Source: Bacillota bacterium (GTDB taxonomy: Bacteria > Bacillota > Clostridia > Peptostreptococcales > Anaerovoracaceae). Taken from it: a stretch of DNA of 64,000 nt. Positions 26,129-34,879 of the stretch are shown here, in pieces. Every line of letters starts with the position of its first letter. Within the stretch, counting starts at the first letter, position 1. Below the pieces are notes generated by a model. It was given only the letters and a program-made list of their open reading frames with translations, was not told the origin of the DNA and searched no databases. The DNA is taken from NCBI GenBank assembly GCA_017417045.1, contig JAFPZZ010000026.1, positions 1-64,000 of the forward strand. Reading direction: 5' to 3'. The translations under genes were made by a program, and so were the position numbers.

Positions 26129-27589
26129 TCATTTGCGCCTTATCACAGGTAGCGCGAACCAGAAGCTGCTTCCGACCCCGGGCTGGCTGCTCACGCCGTA
26201 GCGTGCTCCATGCTGTTCGAGTATCTCCTTCGCGATAGAAAGACCGAGGCCCGTGCCTCCCCTTCTTCCCCGCACGCCCTGCCTGCTGGCTTTCTGGTAG
26301 CGGTTCCAGATGTTGGCCAGGTCCTTCTCGTCTATGCCTATTCCGCAGTCGTTGACGGAGCAGCGCACCCAGCCGTTCTTCTCCTCGATCACGACGCTTA
26401 TGTCCTTGATCTCGTCGCTGTAGCGTATGGCGTTCGAGAGCAGGTTCGAGAGCACCTGCTGCAGCTTGCGCTCGTCTCCGTTCACCATCACGGGATGATC
26501 GGGCTTGACGAGCTCGAACTTGAAGCCTTCCTTTTCGAGCACGAGATAGACCTTGATTATGTTCTCGGCGCTCTTGCTTATGTCGAAGACGCTCTTCTCC
26601 AGGGCTTCGTTGCCGGCCTGCAGCTTCGAGAGCGTGAGCAGGTCGCTGACCAGGTCGGAGAGCCTGTCGGTCTCGTCTATGATGACCTCGAGGCTTTCGT
26701 TCCTCTTTGCCTCGTTGTTTCCATATATATCCCTTATGAGCTCCGCGTAGGACTTTATCATCGTGAGCGGAGTCCTCAGGTCGTGGGAGATGTTCGCTAT
26801 GAGGTCCTTTTGGAGGTTGTCCGCCTTCTCAAGCTCATCCGCCGCGTCGCTCAGGATGTCGCCCAGCTCCTCTATCTCCCTGTAGCCGTAGGCGGAGAAG
26901 TCCACGTCGTATTCTCCGTGGGTGAGGAGCTTCGCCTTGCCGCTTATATCCGTTACCGGCTTCGCAAGCTTCCTGGAATAGAAGACTGCGATGACGGCAG
27001 CGAGCAGCAGCGATATGAGCGTGACTATGAAGAGCTGCCTCTTGATTATCTCGACCGCGGGGCCGAGCGGGGTAAGGGTCGTGTAGGCGTAGATGAAAAG
27101 CGTCTCGCGGTATTCGCTCTCGACCTTGGACACGCTGATGAGGACGTTGGCGTCCGGCCCGTCCTTTGCCTTGAAGCTCACGCTGTTGCCTTCTCCGAAG
27201 TAGAGCCTGGCGCGAACCTCCTCCAGAGTCTTCTGGTCTCCGCGCGCCCTTCTGCCGAACATGCCCGTATCTGACGAGAGCGTGACGCTCCCGTCCTCGT
27301 TCTCGGCGTAGAAGAACATGTCGTTCTTCTTGGACATCTCCTGCAGGGTCTGCTCGTACTCGGCAAGGTCGAGCTCCTCGCTTTCCGCGTAGATCGAGCT
27401 GACGTAAGAAAGCGCGGCCCCGGCTTTCTTTTCCATGGAGCTCTCGTAGTAGCGCTCCAAAAAGACCGTCTGAAGCAGCCAGATGAGTCCCATCAGTATC
27501 AGCGCGAAGAAGATCAGAGCGCAGGTGAGCTTGAAGCTCAGGCTCCTGCTTCTCGGCCTGTTTTCAGTGCCGGCTCTATTTGTCTTCAA
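26129..27589 (-). CDS. Two-component sensor histidine kinase
   Basis: 486 residues: TM1 (about 22-45), extracytoplasmic sensor region (45-180), TM2 (about 185-208), HAMP (RKLAKPVTDISGKAKLLTHGEYDVDF), HisKA with phospho-accepting His in NISHDLRTPLTMIKSYAELIRDI, and HATPase_c with N box LQQVLSNLLSNAIRYSDE, DCGIGIDEKDL and GGTGLGLSIAKEI. The signal is unknown. The gene overlaps its response-regulator partner by 14 nt and follows it. Confidence 0.96.
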   Translation of the reverse strand: MKTNRAGTENRPRSRSLSFKLTCALIFFALILMGLIWLLQTVFLERYYESSMEKKAGAALSYVSSIYAESEELDLAEYEQTLQEMSKKNDMFFYAENEDGSVTLSSDTGMFGRRARGDQKTLEEVRARLYFGEGNSVSFKAKDGPDANVLISVSKVESEYRETLFIYAYTTLTPLGPAVEIIKRQLFIVTLISLLLAAVIAVFYSRKLAKPVTDISGKAKLLTHGEYDVDFSAYGYREIEELGDILSDAADELEKADNLQKDLIANISHDLRTPLTMIKSYAELIRDIYGNNEAKRNESLEVIIDETDRLSDLVSDLLTLSKLQAGNEALEKSVFDISKSAENIIKVYLVLEKEGFKFELVKPDHPVMVNGDERKLQQVLSNLLSNAIRYSDEIKDISVVIEEKNGWVRCSVNDCGIGIDEKDLANIWNRYQKASRQGVRGRRGGTGLGLSIAKEILEQHGARYGVSSQPGVGSSFWFALPVIRRK

Positions 27590-28253
27590 ATTTATATCCT
27601 ATGCCTCTGACCGTCGAGATCTTGTCCCGGCAGCTTCCGAGCCTTCCTCTGAGATTCTTTATGTGGGTGTCTATGGTGCGGTCGTCGCCGAAGAAATCGT
27701 AGCCCCAGATATCCGATAGCAGCCTGTCCCTGGAAAGGGCGACGTTCTTGTTCTGCATCATGTAGAGCAGTATCTCGTATTCCTTGAGCGTGAGATCGAC
27801 CTTCTCTCCCTCAACGGTGACGGTCCTCGACTGGGGATCCAGCACGAGCTCACCGGAGGTAAGCAGGGCGGGGCGGCCGGCGCTGTCTCCGCCGCCGTTC
27901 CTGGCGAGGACGGCCGCGATCCTGGCCATTAGCTCCTTCGGACTGAAGGGCTTGACCACATAGTCGTCTATGCCGAGCTCGAAGCCGAAGAGCTTGTCGT
28001 ACTCCTCTCCCCTCGCTGAGAGCATGATGATAGGAGTATTCTTCGTCTTTCTGATCTGCTTGCAGGCCATATAGCCGTCGAGCTTGGGCATCATGATGTC
28101 CATGATGATCAGGTCGTAATCGTTGACGAGGCACTTGTTCACGGCCTCCATGCCGTCTTCGGCCTCATCGGTCTCATAGTTGTTGAACTGGGCGTATTCG
28201 CGTATGACCGCCCTTATCATTTCCTCGTCGTCGACTATAAGGATCTTTGCCAT
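27576..28253 (-). CDS. OmpR/PhoB-type response regulator
   Basis: 225 residues. Receiver domain with acidic pocket (IVDDEE), phospho-acceptor Asp in DLIIMDIMMPKLDG, and switch Lys in VVKPFSPKELM; C-terminal winged helix (VDLTLKEYEILLYMMQNKNVALSRDRLLSDIWGYDFFGDDRTIDTHIKNLRGRL). It partners the kinase encoded just downstream. Direct repeats lie upstream of the start and may be its own site. Confidence 0.96.
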   Translation of the reverse strand: MAKILIVDDEEMIRAVIREYAQFNNYETDEAEDGMEAVNKCLVNDYDLIIMDIMMPKLDGYMACKQIRKTKNTPIIMLSARGEEYDKLFGFELGIDDYVVKPFSPKELMARIAAVLARNGGGDSAGRPALLTSGELVLDPQSRTVTVEGEKVDLTLKEYEILLYMMQNKNVALSRDRLLSDIWGYDFFGDDRTIDTHIKNLRGRLGSCRDKISTVRGIGYKFEDK

Positions 28254-28268
28254 AACAGCCTCCTTGTC

Positions 28269-28286
28269 CTTTTAAGAGTCTTTTAA
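28269..28286 (-). promoter_or_regulatory. Direct repeat CTTTTAA x2, 11-bp period, upstream of the response regulator
   Basis: Two CTTTTAA copies (28269-28275 and 28280-28286; minus strand TTAAAAG) start 11 bp apart, one helical turn, 15-33 nt before the response-regulator start. This is the spacing used by OmpR/PhoB-family dimers; role inferred. Confidence 0.45.
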
Positions 28287-28355
28287 CGGATGATACAACG
28301 CCTTCGTGTAGCCGGCGTGAAGCTTGTGCGTTTTTTGCCGCGGGCTATGTCTGCC

Positions 28356-29777
28356 CTAGCGGTCGACCTTCCCCGCGAGCTTTTCGGCGGCGGCTATGGC
28401 GTCTCTCACCGTCTCAGCCCCTATGAGCCTGAGCCCGGAGGTCTTTTCCCTAGACCTCTCCCTGCTGCGCTCGGGAAGTATCATATATCTGAAGCCCATG
28501 CGGTCGGCTTCCTTGATCAGCTTGTCGGCGTTCTGAACCGGCCTGAGCTCTCCGGTGAGCCCGACCTCGCCCACTATCACGAGCTCGCCGGGCAGCCTCT
28601 GCTTCTTCTCGTCGGACCATATCGCAAGGGCTACGGCGAGATCGGCTGAGGTGCTCTCGGGCCTTAGCCCGCCCACGACGTTAACGTATATGTCGCGGTT
28701 GACGAGATTGAGCCCGGCCTTCTTCTCAAGCACGGCCACTATCATGGCGAGCCTGGAATTGTCTATGCCTATGGCCGTGCGCCTGGGGAAGCCCATGGTC
28801 GTGGTCGAGGTCAGAGCCTGTATCTCGAGCATAAGAGGCCGCGTCCCCTCATATACCGCGGTCGCGGCTGCGCCGTCCTCGCTCCCGCCGAGCCCGTCCA
28901 GGAAACTTGCCGAGAGGTTCTCGACCTCCGCGAGGCCCTCCTCCCGCATCTCGAAGGCTCCTATCTCCGAGGTCGTCCCGAAGCGGTTCTTGTTCGCCCT
29001 GAGTATGCGAAGATCCTGGTTGCGCTCGCCGCTGAAGTGCAGCACGGTATCCACCATGTGCTCCACTATCTTGGGCCCGGCGAGCTCCCCGCTCTTCGTG
29101 ACATGGGCGACTATGAATACGGGGATGTTCCTCCCCTTGCCTATGTTCATGAGTATGTTCCCGCAGGCCCTGACCTGCGAGACGCTGCCGGGAGCCGAAT
29201 CCAGATCCTCGGTGAACATGGTCTGTATGGAGTCTATCACCAGGAAGGCCGGCTCTATGCTGTCTATCAGGGGTATCACCGCGTCTATGTCGGTCTCGGA
29301 AGCCACGAAGAGATTCGAAAGATCGCCGCTGCAGACCCTGTCCGCGCGCATCTTTATCTGCTCCTCTGACTCCTCGCCCGAAACGTAGAGCACCGGACCC
29401 GCCGTGCGCGATATGTGGCTGGCAGCCTGTATTATGATCGTGGACTTTCCTATTCCCGGCTCGCCGGAGATGAGGGTGAGGCTGCCCTTTACGAGCCCTC
29501 CTCCGAGGACCCTGTTGAGCTCTCCTATCCCTGTATCCATCCTGGTCGTCTGGCCGGACCTGATGTCGGGTAGCCTCTGCGCCCTCGCGCTGCGGCCTGC
29601 CCTCTGATCCGCTCCCGAGGCGCTTCCGCGCCTTCTGACGTCGTCCGGATCGCGCTCCGTGACATTTTCCTCGACGAAGCTGTTCCAGGCCCTGCAGACC
29701 GGGCACTGCCCTGTCCATTTGGGGCTTTCAAAGCCGCATTCCTGGCATACGAAAACGCTTTTAGCTTTCTTTGGCAT
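28356..29777 (-). CDS. radA: DNA repair protein RadA (Sms)
   Basis: 473 residues: N-terminal zinc finger CQECGFESPKWTGQCPVC, RecA-like ATPase with Walker A GEPGIGKST and Walker B PAFLVIDSIQTM, the RadA-specific KNRFG motif (about 265) and a Lon-protease-like C-terminal domain (residues about 290-473). It is a helicase that helps branch migration during recombination. A variable Arg/Ser/Gly-rich linker lies between the finger and the ATPase. It begins the radA...yacL-ispD cluster, but disA is missing and a two-component pair and carD intervene. Confidence 0.96.
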   Translation of the reverse strand: MPKKAKSVFVCQECGFESPKWTGQCPVCRAWNSFVEENVTERDPDDVRRRGSASGADQRAGRSARAQRLPDIRSGQTTRMDTGIGELNRVLGGGLVKGSLTLISGEPGIGKSTIIIQAASHISRTAGPVLYVSGEESEEQIKMRADRVCSGDLSNLFVASETDIDAVIPLIDSIEPAFLVIDSIQTMFTEDLDSAPGSVSQVRACGNILMNIGKGRNIPVFIVAHVTKSGELAGPKIVEHMVDTVLHFSGERNQDLRILRANKNRFGTTSEIGAFEMREEGLAEVENLSASFLDGLGGSEDGAAATAVYEGTRPLMLEIQALTSTTTMGFPRRTAIGIDNSRLAMIVAVLEKKAGLNLVNRDIYVNVVGGLRPESTSADLAVALAIWSDEKKQRLPGELVIVGEVGLTGELRPVQNADKLIKEADRMGFRYMILPERSRERSREKTSGLRLIGAETVRDAIAAAEKLAGKVDR

Positions 29778-29852
29778 ACACGCTCCCTTTCCGCCCGCGT
29801 AACTCGTAAGGGCCCGCCTCCCCCGCAGGGGCAGCCGATGGCCCGCCTATAT

Positions 29853-31148
29853 CTATTCCCCGAAGAACTCCTCCAGGGCCTCCTTGTCGTCGTTGGCTAT
29901 GAGCAGCTCCTTGAGGCTCATCCTGTACTGCTTCCTGCTCTCTGCGAGCTCCGCGCCCTTCTCCAGGAAGTTCTTCGCGTAGCAGACTGCAGCCGCGACG
30001 CCCTTGATGAGCACGCTCTCGTCTATGTCGAACTGCCCGTTGTGATGAGCCGCTCCGCTGCCCTTTTCGGGGTCGCCGACTCCGAGCAGGCAGAGCACTC
30101 CCGGCCACTGCGCCAGAAAGCCTCCGTATGTCTCGGAGGCCATCCAGGGCTCGCAGGGATGGGCGCTTCCGTCGCCGAAGTCCTCGTTTATGGCCCTTCT
30201 CGCGAAATCGGCCATCACGGGATCGTTCACAGTGGAGATGTAGAACGGATCCTCGAATATATTATACCTCACCTTGCAGCCGCACATCTCGGCGGACAGG
30301 TCTATGGTCTTCTTCAGGGCGTTCATAAACTTGTGGGATTCAGCCATGTCGAAGAAGCGCACCGTGCCGCCGAAGCTCAGCTCCTGGGGGATGACGTTCA
30401 TCTGCTTGCCTCCCTCGAGCTTTCCCACGGACACCGTGACGGGCTTATAGGGGTCGTTCGTGAGCATCCTGAGCGCCTCTATGCGCTGGTAGATGGTGAC
30501 GAAGCAGTCTATGGGGTTGTTGGACTGATCCGGACGAGAGCCGTGTCCGCCCTTACCCTCGATGGTGACGTCGAAGCGGCTGATGCCCGACATCGCGGCC
30601 TCGTCGTTTATGCCCACGGTGCCGCTCGGTATCATCGAATAGACGTGCGTGGCGTAGCAGCTGTCGACCCTTATTCCGTTGTCGTATATGTACTTCCAAA
30701 GATATCTGGCTCCCGCCGGGGTCCTTATCTCCTCGCTCCTCTCGAAGGCCAGTACGACGGTCCCCTTGAGCTCGCCTTTCATATCGCTGAGCATGCGGGC
30801 CGCCGCGAGCAGCATGGCGGTGTGGCCGTCGTGTCCGCAGGCGTGCATCACGCCCTTGTTCTTGGAGAAGCAGGCGCGGCTTCCGTTGAGGTTTTGAAGC
30901 TCCTCCACGGGGAGCGCGTCCATATCCGCTCTGAGGAGGACGACGGGGCCATCCTCGGCCCCTCTTATGAAGCCTATGATGCCGCCGTTCTCGACCTCGA
31001 CGTGCTCGATGCCGTACGCGCTGAGCTCCTCGTCTATCTTCTTAAGGGTCCCGAATTCGCGTCCCGAGAGCTCCGGGTTCTCGTGGAGCCATCTCCTCAT
31101 TTGGACGACGTACTCCTCATATGCCTTTGAGCGTTCCAGTATAGTCAT
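29853..31148 (-). CDS. M20 family metallo-amidohydrolase (first copy)
   Basis: 431 residues from the ATG at 31148 behind CAGGAG; the longer in-frame upstream stretch runs through a terminator and the EF-G-like gene and is rejected. Peptidase M20/ACY1 features: PELSGREFG, LLRADMDALPVEE, metal ligands in HACGHDGHTAMLLAAAR, and ligand AHPCEPWMASETYGGFLA near the C-terminal end. It hydrolyses an N-acyl amino acid or related amide; substrate unknown. Confidence 0.9.
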   Translation of the reverse strand: MTILERSKAYEEYVVQMRRWLHENPELSGREFGTLKKIDEELSAYGIEHVEVENGGIIGFIRGAEDGPVVLLRADMDALPVEELQNLNGSRACFSKNKGVMHACGHDGHTAMLLAAARMLSDMKGELKGTVVLAFERSEEIRTPAGARYLWKYIYDNGIRVDSCYATHVYSMIPSGTVGINDEAAMSGISRFDVTIEGKGGHGSRPDQSNNPIDCFVTIYQRIEALRMLTNDPYKPVTVSVGKLEGGKQMNVIPQELSFGGTVRFFDMAESHKFMNALKKTIDLSAEMCGCKVRYNIFEDPFYISTVNDPVMADFARRAINEDFGDGSAHPCEPWMASETYGGFLAQWPGVLCLLGVGDPEKGSGAAHHNGQFDIDESVLIKGVAAAVCYAKNFLEKGAELAESRKQYRMSLKELLIANDDKEALEEFFGE

Positions 31149-31165
31149 ATTTTTCTCCTGTATTG

Positions 31166-31198
31166 CAAAAAGGAAGCTGCTAAAAGCAGCTCCCTTTA
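31166..31198 (-). terminator. Intrinsic terminator after the EF-G-like gene
   Basis: Minus strand AAAGGGAGCTGC, TTTTA loop, GCAGCTTCCTTT, then TTG: about 11 paired bases with a T-rich 3' side, 14 nt after the EF-G-like stop. Confidence 0.75.
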
Positions 31199-31212
31199 TC
31201 GGTCCGAAAGAA

Positions 31213-33138
31213 TTAAGCGTTGGCCTCTTCCTCAGCCTTGTGAGCCTCGATGATCTTCTGGGCGAGGTTCGCGGGGACTTCCTCATAGCGTACGAACTCC
31301 ATCGTGAAGGAGCCTCTCGCCTGAGTCATCGCGCGAAGATCGTTCGCGTAGCTGAAGAGCTCGACCTGCGGGGCCTCGGCGCTGAGCACCTGGAGTCCGC
31401 CGGCCATCGGGCTCATTCCCATGATCCTGCCGCGGCGCTTGTTCATGTCGCCCATGACGTCTCCGGTGTACTCGTCGGGGACGGTGATCTCGACCTTCAT
31501 GATGGGCTCGAGCAGGCAGGGCTTGGCCTCCTGGATACCCTTCTTGAAGGCGATGGAAGCCGCGAGCTTGAAGGACATTTCATCGGAGTCTACTGCGTGG
31601 TAGGAACCGTAGTAGAGAGTGGCCTTGATGTTCTGGCACTTGCAGCCGGCAAGAGGACCTCTTTCCATGCACTCGCGCAGTCCCTTCTCGACCGCGGGGA
31701 TGAACTGCTTGGGAACGCAGCCGCCGACGGTCTCATCGGCAAATTCGAATTCCTCGGTGCTCGGGCTGAACTTGACGTATACGTCGCCGTACTGTCCGCT
31801 GCCGCCGGTCTGCTTCTTGTGCTTGCCCTGTACGTCGGAAGTGCCCTTGATGGTCTCTCTGTAAGCGACCTTCTGGGGAACGCTGTCGACGTCGGCGCCG
31901 TACCTGTCCTTGAGCTTGGAGAGTATGATGCCCGCCTGGATGTCGCCCTGGGTCCCGAGGAGGGACTGACGGGTCTCGGCGTTCCTCTCATAGCTGAAGG
32001 AAGGATCCTCTTCCCTGATCTTGGCTATGCCCGCGGCTACTTTGGCGTCGTCGCCCTTGGCCTTGGGCTCGATGGCGGTGAAGAGGGTCGGCTGCGGATA
32101 GGTCACAGGCGCGAACTTGACCTGCGCGGCCTTGTCGCAGAGGGTGTCTCCGGTCTGGGTGAACTGGAGCTTGGCGAAGGCGACGATATCGCCAGCGTTG
32201 ACCTCGGTGCACTCGAGCTGGGTCTTGCCCCTCATGAAGAACATGGAGCCGAGCTTCTCGTCCTTCTCGGAGCAGGCGTTGAATATGATCTGGGCCGGTG
32301 TGAGCTTGCCGCGGATGACCTTCGCGAGGGAGATCTTTCCGAGGAACGGGTCTGCTATGGTCTTGAAGATGAAGGCCGCCGCGGGGCCGTCGCCGTATGC
32401 TACGGCGTCTCCCTCAACTGCCTCGACCTCGCCGGCCGGCTTGGGTACGTAGTTTACGAAAGCTTCGAGGGTCTCCTTGATATTGGTACCCTTGAGGGCG
32501 GAACAGGTGAATACCGGGCAGATACCTCCGCTCTTGATGCCGTTGGCAAGTCCGGTGCTGAACTCCTCAGGGGTGAATTCCTCGCCCTCGAAATATTTCT
32601 CCATGAGCTCCTCGTCGGTCTCGGCGATGGCTTCGTTGATGGAGTCGGTCTCGTCCATGGTCATGACGGAGCTTCCGAACTTTTCCTTGAGCTGGGACAC
32701 GAGCTCGCGGAGGTCGACGTTGTCCTTGTCGATCTTGTTGATAACGAAGAGCCTGGGCATACCTGCGGCCTTGCAGTAATTCCAGGACTTCTCGGTGCCT
32801 ACCTGGATGCCGGAGGAGGCGTCCACGAATATCGCGGCGGCTTCGGCGGCTCTCATGGCGGAGTTCACCTCGCCCACGAAGTCGAATACGCCCGGAGTGT
32901 CGATGAAGTTGATCTTGGTCTTCCCGAATTCCACGGGGACCATGGTGGCGGAGATGGAGTAGCCTTTTTCGATCTCCATCTTGTCGAAGTCGGATACGGT
33001 GTTTCCGTCTTCAACTCTGCCGAGCCTGGTGATCACTCCCGTCGCGAGGAGCGCAGCCTCGAGGAAGGTGGTCTTCCCGCTGCTGCCGTGACCGAGCAGG
33101 GCGATGTTTCTGATGTTTTCGCTCGTGTAAGCTTTCAT
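31213..33138 (-). CDS. EF-G-like translation factor GTPase
   Basis: 641 residues, shorter than canonical EF-G (about 690). P-loop GHGSSGKTTFLEA, G3 DTPGVFDF, G4 NKIDKDN and a complete C-terminal half (domains II-V; domain IV TGGSGQYGDVYVKFSP, domain V EPIMKVEITVPDEYTGDVMGDMNKRRGRI). Switch I has EKGYSISA instead of the EF-G ERGITI. This places it with the EF-G-like/EF-G-2 subfamily rather than main FusA, which is absent from the str position here. Exact role unknown. Confidence 0.9.
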   Translation of the reverse strand: MKAYTSENIRNIALLGHGSSGKTTFLEAALLATGVITRLGRVEDGNTVSDFDKMEIEKGYSISATMVPVEFGKTKINFIDTPGVFDFVGEVNSAMRAAEAAAIFVDASSGIQVGTEKSWNYCKAAGMPRLFVINKIDKDNVDLRELVSQLKEKFGSSVMTMDETDSINEAIAETDEELMEKYFEGEEFTPEEFSTGLANGIKSGGICPVFTCSALKGTNIKETLEAFVNYVPKPAGEVEAVEGDAVAYGDGPAAAFIFKTIADPFLGKISLAKVIRGKLTPAQIIFNACSEKDEKLGSMFFMRGKTQLECTEVNAGDIVAFAKLQFTQTGDTLCDKAAQVKFAPVTYPQPTLFTAIEPKAKGDDAKVAAGIAKIREEDPSFSYERNAETRQSLLGTQGDIQAGIILSKLKDRYGADVDSVPQKVAYRETIKGTSDVQGKHKKQTGGSGQYGDVYVKFSPSTEEFEFADETVGGCVPKQFIPAVEKGLRECMERGPLAGCKCQNIKATLYYGSYHAVDSDEMSFKLAASIAFKKGIQEAKPCLLEPIMKVEITVPDEYTGDVMGDMNKRRGRIMGMSPMAGGLQVLSAEAPQVELFSYANDLRAMTQARGSFTMEFVRYEEVPANLAQKIIEAHKAEEEANA

Positions 33139-33254
33139 TTGTATTGGATCCTCCTACTATAATTGATTCGCTTATTATCTTTTCGTTTCAGCCGCGCCGC
33201 CTTAAAAGGCCTTACGCCGCGGTCCGCCGCTTTGTACCGTCAGTATATGCCGCG

Positions 33255-34661
33255 CTAGAAGTCCGCAGTCCTCGGGGTCCTCGGGAAGGGGATGACGTCC
33301 CTGATGTTGCCCATGCCGGTCAGGTACATGATCATGCGCTCGAAGCCGAGTCCGAAGCCCGAATGCTTGACTCCGCCGTACTTTCTGAGCTCCATATACC
33401 ACCAGTAGTCCTTCATGTCGAAGCCCAGCTCCTTGATCTTGGCCTCGAGCACGTCGTAGCGCTCCTCCCTCTGGGAGCCTCCGATGATCTCTCCTATTCC
33501 GGGCACGAGCAGGTCGCAGGCAGCGACGGTCTTGCCGTCGTCATTGTGCCTCATGTAGAAGGCCTTGATGGCCTCGGGATAGTTGATCAGGAATACCGGC
33601 TTTTTGAAGACCTCTTCGGTGATGTATCTCTCGTGCTCGGACTGAAGGTCCATGCCCCAGCCGGTTACGGGATACTGGAAGTCCTTGCCGGAGTTCCTGA
33701 GCAGATCTATGGCCTCGGTATAGGTGAGGGTCGCGAAGTCATTGCTCACGACGTTGTGCAGCCTCTCGATCAGGCCCTTGTCTATGAACTGGTTGAAGAA
33801 GGCCATCTCCTCCGGGCAGTTCTCCATGACGTAGGTGATGATGTATTTGACCATGTCCTCCATCACGCGCATGTCGCCCTCGAGGTCGCAGAAGGCCATC
33901 TCCGGCTCTATCATCCAGAACTCGCTCGCGTGGCGTGCGGTGTTGGAGTTCTCTGCCCTGAAGGTGGGGCCGAAGGTGTAGACGTTCTTGAAGGCCAGTG
34001 CGAAGATCTCGGCCTCGAGCTGGCCGGAAACGGTCAGGTTCGTGGATTTGCCGAAGAAGTCCTGGGAGAAGTCCACCTTGCCGTCCTCGGTCCTGGGAAG
34101 CTCGTCCATATCCAGGGTGGTGACCCTGAACATCTCTCCCGCGCCCTCGGCGTCGGAGCCGGTGATGATGGGAGGATGCGCGTAGACGAAGCCCCTCTCC
34201 TGGAAGAACTTGTGGATGGCGTAGGCCGCGACGCTCCTCACTCTGAAGACCGCGCTGAAGGTATTGGTCCTGGGACGCAGGTGAGCCTGGGTCCTGAGGT
34301 ATTCCATGGTGTGGCGCTTCTTCTGCAGCGGATAATCGGGGTCAGAGTCGGCCTCGACCGTGATCTCGGCGGCCTTGATCTCGAACGGCTGCTTTGCCTC
34401 CGGCGTGAGCACGAGCGTGCCCTTTACGTTGAGAGCGGTCATGATCGGAAGCTTCGCCACCTCGGCGAAGTTGTCTATCAGAGACTCCTCGTAGACCACC
34501 TGTACGGACTTGAAGAAGGTGCCGTCGTTCAGTTCGATGAATCCGAATCTGTTGGAGTTTCGATTGGTGCGTACCCAACCGCAAACTTCTACATTCTGGT
34601 TGGCGTACGACCCCGGATCTTTGAAGATCAATCTGAGTTCTGTAATTGCCATTTTATTCAC
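33255..34661 (-). CDS. asnS: Asparaginyl-tRNA synthetase
   Basis: 468 residues. OB-fold anticodon domain ([25 protein letters not shown]), class II motif 2 ([25 protein letters not shown]) and motif 3 ([30 protein letters not shown]) are complete. It charges tRNA-Asn directly. It has its own consensus promoter and SD GTGAGGTGA. Confidence 0.97.
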   Translation of the reverse strand: MNKMAITELRLIFKDPGSYANQNVEVCGWVRTNRNSNRFGFIELNDGTFFKSVQVVYEESLIDNFAEVAKLPIMTALNVKGTLVLTPEAKQPFEIKAAEITVEADSDPDYPLQKKRHTMEYLRTQAHLRPRTNTFSAVFRVRSVAAYAIHKFFQERGFVYAHPPIITGSDAEGAGEMFRVTTLDMDELPRTEDGKVDFSQDFFGKSTNLTVSGQLEAEIFALAFKNVYTFGPTFRAENSNTARHASEFWMIEPEMAFCDLEGDMRVMEDMVKYIITYVMENCPEEMAFFNQFIDKGLIERLHNVVSNDFATLTYTEAIDLLRNSGKDFQYPVTGWGMDLQSEHERYITEEVFKKPVFLINYPEAIKAFYMRHNDDGKTVAACDLLVPGIGEIIGGSQREERYDVLEAKIKELGFDMKDYWWYMELRKYGGVKHSGFGLGFERMIMYLTGMGNIRDVIPFPRTPRTADF

Positions 34662-34709
34662 CTCACAGCTGTATTTTTCCGCGCAAAAAGCCTATTGCGC
34701 AACATAAAA

Positions 34710-34738
34710 ATTATAACTGCTTTGCGTTGATGTTGCAA
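34710..34738 (-). promoter_or_regulatory. SigmaA promoter of asnS
   Basis: Minus strand TTGCAA (34733-34738), 17-bp spacer, TATAAT (34710-34715). The short leader can form a GCGCAA/TTGCGC hairpin before the SD. Confidence 0.88.
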
Positions 34739-34742
34739 GCAT

Positions 34743-34771
34743 TTGATAATCTCAGGCTTTCCTGATATTAT
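34743..34771 (+). promoter_or_regulatory. SigmaA promoter of the DUF1177 gene
   Basis: Plus strand TTGATA (34743-34748), 17-bp spacer, TATTAT (34766-34771), divergent from the asnS promoter. It implies a GC-rich 5' leader of about 100 nt. Confidence 0.75.
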
Positions 34772-34879
34772 GATTTTAACTCATAGATCCGATATATTTT
34801 TCGCATCGGGCGAAGGGCGGCCCCGGCAAGGTCCGGCGTCGTCCCTGCTTCGCCGCGTTACCGCAGAAAGGAAAGCGCC

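Noticed and set aside
29853..31286. M20 hydrolase start extended to 31286
   Set aside because: The added part runs through a terminator and the end of the EF-G-like gene; the ATG at 31148 has a good SD.
30967..33162. 731-residue plus-strand ORF over the EF-G-like gene
   Set aside because: It is antisense to a clear GTPase, has no recognisable domain and has shadow-type composition (long runs of V, L, E, D and G) caused by high GC and codon bias.
33139..33254. T-box or other tRNA-responsive leader near the EF-G-like gene and before asnS, cysS and proS
   Set aside because: No T-box sequence (TGGNACCGCG type) or specifier stem was found before asnS, cysS or proS.
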